From the NCBI GenBank assembly GCA_937890735.1, contig CALACZ010000050.1, positions 1-11,755 of the forward strand: 11,755 nucleotides of DNA, written 5' to 3'. Below, piece after piece: positions 5,881 through 11,700 of this stretch; positions within the stretch are counted from its first letter, which is position 1; every line of letters starts with the position of its first letter. Below the pieces are notes generated by a model. It was not told the DNA's origin. It searched no databases and was given only the letters and a program-made list of their open reading frames with translations. The DNA comes from an uncultured Bacillota bacterium. Its GTDB lineage: Bacteria > Bacillota > Clostridia > Oscillospirales > Oscillospiraceae. A program made the position numbers and the translations under genes.

Positions 5881-6669
5881 ATGCTTATGCTGCCTTATCT
5901 GACGATTTTCTCCCGGCGTATCCCGACCTACGGCATTGCCGCCGCCGTCGGCATTCTGCTGGGCTACTGGTATCTGCACCGCCGCACGCGTGCGCTGCCG
6001 CTGCGCGATCAGGCGGAGCTGGAGCTGGCGTATTTATTCGGCATGGTCGGCACGTTCGTGGGCGCGAAGCTGCTGTCGCTGGTGACGCAGCTGCCGCAGC
6101 TTTTGCAGGACCTGCGCGCGCCGGAGTTTACGGCGGCGATGCTGATCGAAAAGTACATCTCCGGCGGATTCGTATTCTACGGCGGGCTGTACGGCGCACT
6201 GCTGGGCACGTTTATTTACCTCAAAATCGTGCGGCGGAACGTGTGGGACGCGCTGCGCGTGCTGCTGCCGCTTGTGCCGCTGGTGCACGGCTTTGGGCGC
6301 GTCGGCTGCTTTTTGACGGGTTGCTGCTACGGCGTGCCGTCACGCTTCGGCATCGCGTTTTCGCACTCGCCCATCGCACCGAACGGCGTGCGGCTGCTGC
6401 CCGTGCAGCTCATCGAGGCGGCGTGCGAGGGCGTGCTGTTTTTCGCGCTCACGCGCCCCGGCGCGCAAAGGCGCGGCGGACGCTGGATGCTGGGCGTATA
6501 CCTTGCGTCGTATGGCGTGCTGCGCTTTATCCTGGAATTTTTCCGCGGCGACGATTACCGCGGCTTCCTCGGCGCGCTGTCGTTGTCGCAGGTCATCTCC
6601 ATCGCAACGCTGCTGCTTGCTGCCGCGCTGCTCATCCCAAAACGCACGCAAAAAAGCTGCCCCGGCTAA
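5881..6669 (+). CDS. lgt: Prolipoprotein diacylglyceryl transferase family protein
   Basis: Lgt moves diacylglycerol from phosphatidylglycerol to the lipobox Cys of prelipoproteins in the plasma membrane. The 262-residue protein has about seven transmembrane helices. GGFVFYGGLYGALLG (95-109) is the family's G-G-x-x-x-(Y/H)-G-G segment, with Tyr100 where E. coli has His103. HGFGRVGCFLTGCCYG (136-151) is the Lgt signature containing the essential Arg (R140). QLIE (176-179) and RFILEFFRGD (215-224) with R215/E219/R222 complete the active-site set. Length is normal. ATG 5881 is the first possible start; a second ATG lies at 5887. Neither has a Shine-Dalgarno sequence, and a hairpin ends at 5875. 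It could be a paralogue rather than the main Lgt. Its stop codon lies in the loop of a terminator. Confidence 0.85.
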   Translation: MLMLPYLTIFSRRIPTYGIAAAVGILLGYWYLHRRTRALPLRDQAELELAYLFGMVGTFVGAKLLSLVTQLPQLLQDLRAPEFTAAMLIEKYISGGFVFYGGLYGALLGTFIYLKIVRRNVWDALRVLLPLVPLVHGFGRVGCFLTGCCYGVPSRFGIAFSHSPIAPNGVRLLPVQLIEAACEGVLFFALTRPGAQRRGGRWMLGVYLASYGVLRFILEFFRGDDYRGFLGALSLSQVISIATLLLAAALLIPKRTQKSCPG

Positions 6670-6689
6670 TACCGAGGCAGCATTTTTTT
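6656..6689. terminator. Bidirectional terminator between Lgt-family gene and secG
   Basis: Stem GCTGCC/GGCAGC (6656-6661 with 6676-6681), one mismatch, then CGG/CCG, with loop CTAATA that contains the Lgt-family stop codon. T7 follows on plus (6683-6689); T6 follows on minus (complement of 6650-6655). Confidence 0.9.
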
Positions 6690-6700
6690 GTTGATCTGGA

Positions 6701-6940
6701 TTAGAACAGGTTCAGCGCCAGGGTGAGCAGGACGAACACGCCGCCGATCCACTTGGTGGCGCGGGCGAGCTTGGCGTCGAGCGACTTGCTCTTATTCTTG
6801 GACAGGAAGCTGTCGCTGCCGCCGCCGGTGATGGCGGAGGACAGACCCGAGTTCTTGCCGGACTGCATGGTCACGATCACGACCAGCCCAACGGCGAGAA
6901 TGACCTGAACGATCGTCAAAATAAGATGCAGAGTTTCCAT
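6701..6940 (-). CDS. secG: Preprotein translocase subunit SecG
   Basis: SecG is the small accessory subunit of the SecYEG channel and helps SecA-driven export. The 79-residue protein has two hydrophobic helices (about 4-25 and 63-79) joined by the conserved Q-S-G-K-x-S-G-L-S-S-A-I-x-G-G-G-S-D-S-F loop (26-45), followed by a basic linker. This is the normal SecG layout and length. The start is ATG 6940 with GGAGG at 6945-6949, 4 bp upstream. It has its own extended -10 promoter, but no hairpin separates it from prfB upstream, so some prfB transcripts may read in. Confidence 0.95.
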   Translation of the reverse strand: METLHLILTIVQVILAVGLVVIVTMQSGKNSGLSSAITGGGSDSFLSKNKSKSLDAKLARATKWIGGVFVLLTLALNLF

Positions 6941-7023
6941 TTTTCCTCCAATTCCATAATGCCGTTCTTCGTCGGCAGACGGCGCGCCGGAATATTGTCA
7001 TTCGTTCTGAAACAGCACGAACT

Positions 7024-7052
7024 ATGATAGCACAGATTTTCCCATGATGCAA
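7024..7052 (-). promoter_or_regulatory. Extended -10 promoter for secG
   Basis: Minus strand: TTGCAT (7052-7047), 17-bp spacer ending in TGC, TATCAT (7029-7024). The TGn before the -10 compensates for the imperfect hexamers. The leader to ATG 6940 would be about 75 nt. It begins 29 bp after the prfB stop. Confidence 0.7.
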
Positions 7053-7080
7053 GGGGAAAATCTCTTTTTTGCGTGAAAAA

Positions 7081-8208
7081 TCAGGATTTCGTCACCCAGT
7101 TGCCCGTGGCGGCGCAGGTGAGATAGGCGTTGATGAAGCCGTCCAGGTCGCCGTCCATCACGGCACCTATGTTCGTCATTTCGTAGCCTGTGCGGGTATC
7201 CTTGACGAGCGTGTAGGGCATAAAGACGTAGTTGCGGATCTGGCTGCCCCATTCGATCTTGAGCTGCGTGCCCTTGATGTCGGAGATCTTGTCCAGATGC
7301 TCGCGCTCTTTGATCTCAATGAGCTTGGAGCGCAGCATCCGCATACACGTTTCGCGGTTCTGAAACTGATCGCGCTGCGTCTGGCAGGAGACGACGATGC
7401 CGGTCGGCTTGTGGATCAGGCGCACAGCGGACGAGGTCTTGTTGATGTGCTGACCGCCCGCACCGGAGGAGCGGTAGACCTGCATCTCAATATCCTCCGG
7501 GCGAATTTCCACGTCCTTGGAATCGTCAGTGATCTCGGGCACGACCTCGACCGCGGCAAACGACGTCTGCCGGCGGGCATTGGCGTCAAACGGGGAGACG
7601 CGCACGAGCCGGTGCACGCCGTTTTCACTCTTGAGGAAGCCGTAGGCGTTGACGCCCTCGATCAGAATGCTGGCAGATTTGATGCCCGCCTCGTCGCCGT
7701 CAAGATAGTCGAGGATTTTATAGGTAAAGCCATGCGCCTCCGCCCAGTGGGTGTACATCCGATAGAGCATCTGCGTCCAGTCCTGCGCCTCCGTGCCGCC
7801 CGCGCCCGCCTGGAAGGAGACGATGGCGTTGAGCGAGTCGTATTCGCCTGTCAGCAGCGTTTCCAGACGTGCGTTTTCCATCTGCTCCTCAAGCGTGTGG
7901 TAGCCGTCCTTCAGCTCGTCCAGCATGGAGTCGTCATTTTCCTCCAGCGCCATCTCGCAGATGGTCATGAGGTCGTCCCACTGGGAGCGCATTTTCTCGT
8001 AGCGCTCGACCTTGGACTCCAGAGTGCGCATTTTTTTCATCACCTGCTGCGAGCGCTCCTGATCGTCCCAGAAGCCGGCGGATTCGCTCTGCATATGCAG
8101 GCGCTCCAGCTCCTCGCGGCAGGCGTCGATGTTCAGCGACTGCTTCAGCTCGTCCAGCTTCGGACGCAGCGTATTGAGCCGCACCTTATATTCGTCAAAT
8201 TCGATCAT
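7081..8208 (-). CDS. prfB: Peptide chain release factor 2
   Basis: RF2 recognises UGA and UAA in the ribosomal A site and triggers release of the finished protein. The 375-residue product has a helical N-terminal domain (1-110), the RF2-specific stop-recognition tripeptide SPF (205-207, in VRVSPFDANARRQ), and the catalytic GGQ loop (251-253, in SSGAGGQHINKTSSAVR). SPF rather than PxT separates it from RF1. The reading frame is continuous. The usual programmed +1 frameshift (CTT TGA C near codon 25) is absent: the codons at 25-28 read CTG AAC ATC GAC, coding LNID. ATG 8208 is chosen because it precedes the conserved N terminus and follows a good promoter; the ribosome binding site is weak (GTGGG). 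Confidence 0.96.
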   Translation of the reverse strand: MIEFDEYKVRLNTLRPKLDELKQSLNIDACREELERLHMQSESAGFWDDQERSQQVMKKMRTLESKVERYEKMRSQWDDLMTICEMALEENDDSMLDELKDGYHTLEEQMENARLETLLTGEYDSLNAIVSFQAGAGGTEAQDWTQMLYRMYTHWAEAHGFTYKILDYLDGDEAGIKSASILIEGVNAYGFLKSENGVHRLVRVSPFDANARRQTSFAAVEVVPEITDDSKDVEIRPEDIEMQVYRSSGAGGQHINKTSSAVRLIHKPTGIVVSCQTQRDQFQNRETCMRMLRSKLIEIKEREHLDKISDIKGTQLKIEWGSQIRNYVFMPYTLVKDTRTGYEMTNIGAVMDGDLDGFINAYLTCAATGNWVTKS

Positions 8209-8240
8209 AACAAACCCACTCTTCCAATTTTATCTGAATT

Positions 8241-8269
8241 AGTATATCGGAAAACAGAGAGAATGTAAA
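8241..8269 (-). promoter_or_regulatory. Sigma-A promoter for prfB
   Basis: Minus strand: TTTACA (8269-8264), 17 bp, TATACT (8246-8241). The start would be near 8236, about 28 bp before ATG 8208. The -35 abuts the T-rich tail of the upstream hairpin. Confidence 0.78.
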
Positions 8270-8273
8270 GGGG

Positions 8274-8342
8274 AAAATCTCAAACGGAATCCACCGCAGC
8301 GGTTCGCGTTTGAGAGGCGGCGTGCAAACGCACGTCGCCTCT
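8274..8342 (-). terminator. Two tandem hairpins downstream of the 30-codon gene
   Basis: First hairpin on minus (8342-8313): 13 pairs including one G-T, four-base loop, beginning inside the TAG stop of the small gene. Second (8315-8278): CTCAAACG/CGTTTGAG outer stem with a bulged inner GAA-CC/GG-TTC stem and 8-nt loop, followed on minus by ATTTT. Together they look like a terminator insulating prfB. The two stems share about three bases, so they may compete. They could also be part of a structured RNA. Confidence 0.55.
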
Positions 8343-8433
8343 AACGTTCACTGACAGCGTATTCGCAGTCCGCGAAGATCAGATCGTCCACATCGCCGCA
8401 GTCCGCGGACACGCAGGGGTTTGTGTGATCCAT
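8341..8433 (-). CDS. Small 30-residue cysteine-containing acidic peptide
   Basis: A short reading frame too small for most gene finders. It codes 30 residues beginning MDHTNPC, with Cys at 7, 12 and 23, nine Asp/Glu, and a repeated A-D-C element (10-12 and 21-23). The start ATG 8433 has GGGAG (8445-8441) 7 bp upstream, its third codon positions are mostly G or C like the neighbouring genes, and its stop runs straight into a strong hairpin. Those three points together make a real gene plausible. No radical-SAM enzyme, protease or transporter is nearby to call it a modified peptide. It is divergent from the XRE/sugar-kinase regulator. No clear promoter was found. The family is not recognised. 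Confidence 0.5.
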   Translation of the reverse strand: MDHTNPCVSADCGDVDDLIFADCEYAVSER

Positions 8434-8495
8434 GCCGGTGCTCCCTTCCAAATGTCGTACAGACCATTCTATGCGGCGGCGGAACGAAATATATA

Positions 8496-8508
8496 CAACT
8501 TACAGTTG
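8496..8508. promoter_or_regulatory. 13-bp inverted repeat, candidate operator 1
   Basis: CAACT-TAC-AGTTG is a perfect 5-bp-arm palindrome between the divergent 30-codon gene and the XRE/sugar-kinase gene, about 29 bp upstream of the latter's -35. Its size and symmetry suit a dimeric XRE regulator. Assignment is inference. Confidence 0.4.
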
Positions 8509-8537
8509 AAATTTTAAGCGGTTCGCGCTATAGTTGT

Positions 8538-8565
8538 TTGCACTTTACGCGATGCGCGTTATAAT
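8538..8565 (+). promoter_or_regulatory. Sigma-A promoter for the XRE/sugar-kinase gene and nagB, with embedded palindrome
   Basis: TTGCAC (8538-8543), 16 bp, TATAAT (8560-8565); alternatively TTTGCA with a 17-bp spacer. The spacer contains a perfect 13-bp inverted repeat ACGCG-ATG-CGCGT (8547-8559) that abuts the -10. A protein bound there would block RNA polymerase, so this is the best candidate autoregulatory operator. Confidence 0.7.
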
Positions 8566-8595
8566 GAGAACAGAAAGAGAGAAGTGGGTGAGCGT

Positions 8596-9750
8596 ATGTT
8601 TGACCTGAAAATTTTTGCGGGCAATGTCCATAAATTCCGCCTGCGGCAGCACATGACGCAGACGCAGGTCGCGCGGCGGCTGTTCGTCACGCCGCAGACA
8701 GTCTCCAAGTGGGAAAATGCCGAGGCGGCGCCGGATCTTTATAACCTCTGCAATCTGGCGCAGATTTTGAATGTGAGCGTCGGACAGCTCGTGGGCGAGG
8801 AGACGGACGGCGCGGAGCGCCGCGTGATGATCGGGCTGGACGGCGGCAACACCCGCACGGAGCTGTGCCTGTTCAGTGACGACGGGCGCGTGCTCAACCA
8901 TCTGACGCTCGGCGGCACGAACCCGAACACCGTGGGGCTGGAAACGGCGTGCAAAATTTTGCAGCTCGGCATCGACCAGCTTATGAGCATCGAGGCGGGC
9001 GTGCAGGGGCTGTTCGGCGGCTTTGCGGGCGTGGAGAGCGAGAATAACCGCCGCGCGCTGTCGCAGTTCCTGCGGCGGCAGTATCCGCGCGTGCGCTCGT
9101 TCGTCGATTCGGATATTCAGAATGTGCTGCACAGTGTGCGCGGGCTGGACCGCTGCGTCGCGGTCATCTGCGGCAGCGGCGTGGTGGTGTTCGGCTCGGA
9201 CGGCAAGACGCTCCGCCGCGCGGGCGGCTACGGACATCTGCTCGACGACGGCGGCAGCAGCTACCACATCGGGCACGACGTGCTGCGCGCCTGTTTAATG
9301 ATGGATGACGGCATTTTGCAGCCGTCGCTGCTCTTGCAGCTGGCGGAAAAGAAGCTTGGCGGCAATGTGCGCGCGCGGCTGGACTGGCTGTATGCGCGGG
9401 GCGTGGAGTGCATCGCGTCCTACGCGCCGCTCGCCTTTGAGGCGTATGCACAGGGCGACGCGGCGGCGGAAGCGATCCTGCGGCAGAATTTTGAGCGCCT
9501 GAGCCGGCTCATCCGCCATGTGCGCGCGAGCGGAGACTACGGCGAGAGCGTGATCCTGTCGGGCGAGCTGACGGTCTACCGAGACATTCTGGAGCGCTTT
9601 CTGCATGAGACGCTCGGCGGCGAGGTTCAGCTCATCTTCCCGGAGCTGCCGCCGGTCTACGGCGCGTGCGTACACTGCTGCGGGCTCTGCGGCGTGCAGA
9701 CGGACGCGGCTGCATTTGATGAAAATTTCCGCCGGACGCTCGTTCGGTAA
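8596..9750 (+). CDS. XRE-type HTH fused to a BadF/NAGK-type sugar-kinase domain; probable amino-sugar regulator
   Basis: A 384-residue two-domain protein. Residues 3-67 are an XRE/Cro helix-turn-helix (MTQTQVARRLFVTPQTVSKW at 20-39, then the typical E-N-x-x-x-x-P-D). Residues 77 to the end match the BadF/BadG/BcrA and GlcNAc-kinase ATPase family: phosphate-1 loop GLDGGNTRTE (80-89), sugar-side GGTNPN (106-111), Asp173 in FVDSD as likely catalytic base, phosphate-2 ICGSG (191-195) and GGYGHLLDDGGSSYHIG (210-226). The kinase residues look intact, so it may phosphorylate GlcNAc or a related sugar, or merely sense it. It precedes nagB by 15 bp and carries a palindrome in its own promoter, so repression of both genes relieved by sugar is inferred. 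ATG 8596 is preferred; GTG 8584 would add four residues before the HTH. Confidence 0.85.
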   Translation: MFDLKIFAGNVHKFRLRQHMTQTQVARRLFVTPQTVSKWENAEAAPDLYNLCNLAQILNVSVGQLVGEETDGAERRVMIGLDGGNTRTELCLFSDDGRVLNHLTLGGTNPNTVGLETACKILQLGIDQLMSIEAGVQGLFGGFAGVESENNRRALSQFLRRQYPRVRSFVDSDIQNVLHSVRGLDRCVAVICGSGVVVFGSDGKTLRRAGGYGHLLDDGGSSYHIGHDVLRACLMMDDGILQPSLLLQLAEKKLGGNVRARLDWLYARGVECIASYAPLAFEAYAQGDAAAEAILRQNFERLSRLIRHVRASGDYGESVILSGELTVYRDILERFLHETLGGEVQLIFPELPPVYGACVHCCGLCGVQTDAAAFDENFRRTLVR

Positions 9751-9765
9751 ATACAGGAGGTACAA

Positions 9766-10491
9766 ATGATGGAGGTTCAAATTTTACAGGATCGTGCGGC
9801 GGTCGCCGCGCAGGCAGCGCAGATCGTGGCGGCGCAGATCGCCCAAAAGCCGGACTGCGTGCTGGGACTGCCCACGGGCGAGACGCCCATCGGGATGTAT
9901 GACGACCTCGCGGAGCAGTGCGCCGCCGGGAAGCTGGATTTTTCGCGCGTGACGACGTTCAATCTCGACGAGTATTATCCCATCGCGCCGGAGCATCCGC
10001 AGTCCTACCGCTATTTCATGAACAAGCACCTATTTACGCGCGTGAACATCCCCATGGAGCACACGCACGTCCCCGGCGGACAGGGCGACGTGGACGAGCA
10101 GTGCCGCGCCTATGAGCAGGCGATCGCCGCCGCGGGCGGCATCGACCTTCAGGTGCTCGGCATCGGGCGCAACGGGCACATCGGCTTTAACGAGCCCAAC
10201 GACGCGCCCGACGCGCGCACGCACCGCGTGACGCTGACCGAAAACACCATTGAGGCAAACTCGCGCTTTTTTGACAGCCCCGACGATGTGCCGCGCCACG
10301 CGGTGACGATGGGTCTGGGGACGATTTTGGACGCACGGAAGATTTTGCTGCTGGCGACGGGTGCGGAAAAATTCGACGCCGTGCACAAGCTGCTGGCGGG
10401 CAAGGTCGATCTGTCGTGCCCGGCGAGCGTTCTGCTGCGGCATGAAAACGTGACCATCCTCTGCGACCGCGCCGCCTTTGAGGGCGTGTAA
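9766..10491 (+). CDS. nagB: Glucosamine-6-phosphate deaminase
   Basis: NagB converts glucosamine-6-phosphate to fructose-6-phosphate and ammonia, the last amino-sugar-specific step before glycolysis. The 241-residue protein has the phosphate-binding LPTGETPIGMY (35-45), TFNLDEYY with the base Asp68 (64-71), and GIGRNGHIGFNEP (132-144) with His138 and Glu143. Asn136 replaces the E. coli Asp141, as is usual in Firmicute enzymes. The short C terminus (about 25 residues less than E. coli, lacking its allosteric tail) fits the monomeric Firmicute type. ATG 9766 has AGGAGG at 9755-9760, 5 bp upstream; ATG 9769 is an alternative. It is co-transcribed with the XRE/sugar-kinase gene. nagA is not in this window. 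Confidence 0.96.
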   Translation: MMEVQILQDRAAVAAQAAQIVAAQIAQKPDCVLGLPTGETPIGMYDDLAEQCAAGKLDFSRVTTFNLDEYYPIAPEHPQSYRYFMNKHLFTRVNIPMEHTHVPGGQGDVDEQCRAYEQAIAAAGGIDLQVLGIGRNGHIGFNEPNDAPDARTHRVTLTENTIEANSRFFDSPDDVPRHAVTMGLGTILDARKILLLATGAEKFDAVHKLLAGKVDLSCPASVLLRHENVTILCDRAAFEGV

Positions 10492-10510
10492 TATTGAACG
10501 CAAATCAACA

Positions 10511-10545
10511 GCCCCTCGTGAGAAACGGTCTCACGAGGGGCGTTT
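10511..10545. terminator. Terminator after nagB
   Basis: Perfect 13-bp stem GCCCCTCGTGAGA/TCTCACGAGGGGC (10511-10523 with 10529-10541), loop AACGG, then GTTTT. It separates nagB from the convergent minus-strand membrane-protein gene. Its minus-side tail (TGTTGATTTG) is weaker. Confidence 0.88.
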
Positions 10546-10552
10546 TAACTGC

Positions 10553-10858
10553 TTAGAAGATGCCATGATTGTATTTGAACTGTCCGTACAGGATCAGTGC
10601 AAAGCCGAGAACCATTGCCGGGACGACAATGCAGCCGATCACCGCTTCGTTCCAAAATGTGACGGCATACGATACGATCAGGGATATGCCCATGACGAGC
10701 GACCCCGAGCCGACCGCCCTGCCGTATTTGGGAACATCCGCCTCCGCGACGCGTCTGCGGTTATAGGCATGGATCGTACGGATATTGCCCCGTATATTCA
10801 TGCTGCCGCAAATGCACAGGTATATGCCAAAAATCAAAAGCAGCAGATTCTCCATCAT
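10553..10858 (-). CDS. Uncharacterised small membrane protein
   Basis: 101 residues with three hydrophobic segments: about 4-20, 52-68 and 73-91. Between the first two lies a basic, polar stretch (21-48) including NIRGNIRTIHAYNRRRV and a P-K-Y-G-R motif (43-47), likely cytoplasmic. I do not recognise a named family with confidence; similar small Clostridial proteins with an N-I-R-x-I-H-x-Y-N-R-R segment seem familiar but have no known role. Two consecutive ATGs compete: GGAGG ends 2 bp before the first (10858) and 5 bp before the second (10855), so the second may be used. It is a stand-alone gene driven by a perfect-consensus promoter, implying substantial expression. Confidence 0.8.
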   Translation of the reverse strand: MMENLLLLIFGIYLCICGSMNIRGNIRTIHAYNRRRVAEADVPKYGRAVGSGSLVMGISLIVSYAVTFWNEAVIGCIVVPAMVLGFALILYGQFKYNHGIF

Positions 10859-10889
10859 GACCTCCCAAAATCAGAAACACTCCGATCCT

Positions 10890-10918
10890 ATTATAGTGAC
10901 ACCCGGTTTTGTTGTCAA
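10890..10918 (-). promoter_or_regulatory. Perfect-consensus sigma-A promoter for the membrane-protein gene
   Basis: Minus strand: TTGACA (10918-10913), 17 bp, TATAAT (10895-10890). Its -35 is 23 bp from the divergent tRNA-Arg -35, so the two promoters stand back to back. Confidence 0.88.
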
Positions 10919-10941
10919 TGCGGACAGAAGCGGGCTTTTGG

Positions 10942-10970
10942 TTGACAGCCCGGGCAATGTGATGTAGAAT
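10942..10970 (+). promoter_or_regulatory. Sigma-A promoter for tRNA-Arg
   Basis: TTGACA (10942-10947), 17 bp, TAGAAT (10965-10970). The predicted start is a few bases before the mature tRNA 5' end at 10981. Confidence 0.85.
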
Positions 10971-10980
10971 ACCTGAGTAC

Positions 10981-11056
10981 GCCCCAGTAGCTCAGGGGAT
11001 AGAGCATTCGCCTCCTAAGCGAAGGGTCGGACGTTCGAATCGTCTCTGGGGTGCCA
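10981..11056 (+). tRNA. tRNA-Arg(CCU), reads AGG
   Basis: A complete 76-nt cloverleaf: acceptor GCCCCAG/CTGGGGT (G1-U72 wobble), D-stem GCTC/GAGC, anticodon stem TTCGC/GCGAA with loop CTCCTAA (anticodon CCT), variable loop GGGTC, T-stem GGACG/CGTCT with loop TTCGAAT, discriminator G, and an encoded CCA. A promoter lies 10 bp upstream and a terminator 8 bp downstream, so it is a single-gene unit. Confidence 0.97.
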
Positions 11057-11063
11057 GGAGCTT

Positions 11064-11093
11064 GGAGCAGGCGCGTGCGCCTGCTCCGTTTTT
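11064..11093 (+). terminator. Terminator of tRNA-Arg
   Basis: GGAGCAGGCG/CGCCTGCTCC stem (11064-11073 with 11078-11087), four-base loop, then GTTTTT. It ends 26 bp before the next start codon, so the DUF2148 gene would depend on readthrough or on a promoter that I cannot see. Confidence 0.88.
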
Positions 11094-11119
11094 CACAAAA
11101 GGACAGGGGAGGAGACACG

Positions 11120-11659
11120 ATGCAGTACACGGCAAAGGAACTCGAAGAACGCGCGGTGCTGGACGCGGCGGCACGGATGTGCACGGCGGCGCGCACCGCG
11201 CCCAAGACGAAGGGCGAGGATCAGCTGGAAACGTGCGTGCTCACGGGCGCGGAGAAGGACCGCCTTGCGGCACATATGCGCGAGCTGGCGGAAAAGCTCG
11301 ACTACGCGTTTTTCACGCGCGACGCGGATAATCTGGACGTGTCGGACTGCGTCGTGCTGCTGGGCGTGCGCGAAAGACGGCGCGGGCTGGGCGAGGGCTG
11401 CGGCTACTGCCATTTTGCCGGCTGCGCCGACTGCACGGAGCACGGCGGGCTGTGCGCGTTTGACGCCATCGACATCGGCATTGCAGCCGGCTCTGCCGCC
11501 GCGGCGGCTGCGGACGCGCGCGTGGACAGCCGCGTGATGTTCTCTGTCGGACGCACCGCGCAGGACATGGGGCTGCTGCCGGAAGCCACGCTCGTGCTGG
11601 GTATCCCGGTCAGCATCCGCGGCAAATCGCCGTTTTTTGACAGAAAACCGAAAAAGTAA
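11120..11659 (+). CDS. DUF2148 ferredoxin-like domain protein
   Basis: The 179-residue cytosolic protein matches the DUF2148 family, described as containing a ferredoxin-like domain. The Cys pattern is C94-x2-C97-x4-C102-x2-C105-x6-C112, able to hold an iron-sulfur cluster. It is followed by FDAIDIGIAAGSAAAAA (114-130) and the conserved VDSRVMFSVGRTAQDMGLL (135-153). The N-terminal half (1-75) is an Ala-rich helix pair containing another Cys at 21 and 39. The biochemical role of the family is not established; anaerobic redox chemistry is inferred from the Cys cluster. ATG 11120 has AGGAG at 11110-11114, 5 bp upstream. The frame extends back through the tRNA terminator, which is not coding. 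A hairpin terminator follows. Confidence 0.9.
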   Translation: MQYTAKELEERAVLDAAARMCTAARTAPKTKGEDQLETCVLTGAEKDRLAAHMRELAEKLDYAFFTRDADNLDVSDCVVLLGVRERRRGLGEGCGYCHFAGCADCTEHGGLCAFDAIDIGIAAGSAAAAAADARVDSRVMFSVGRTAQDMGLLPEATLVLGIPVSIRGKSPFFDRKPKK

Positions 11660-11665
11660 GCCCCC

Positions 11666-11694
11666 CGCCCGCGCTGACAGCGCGGGCGACTTTT
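11666..11694 (+). terminator. Terminator after the DUF2148 gene
   Basis: 10-bp stem CGCCCGCGCT/AGCGCGGGCG (11666-11675 with 11679-11688), loop GAC, then ACTTTT. Confidence 0.8.
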
Positions 11695-11700
11695 GCACTT

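Noticed and set aside
7069..8268. 399-codon open frame on plus
   Set aside because: Antisense shadow of prfB; the start has no ribosome binding site and the product has no recognisable domain.
8584..8595. GTG start for the XRE/sugar-kinase protein
   Set aside because: It adds four residues before the HTH with only a weak purine-rich stretch upstream. ATG 8596 matches the usual XRE N terminus. It is not excluded outright.
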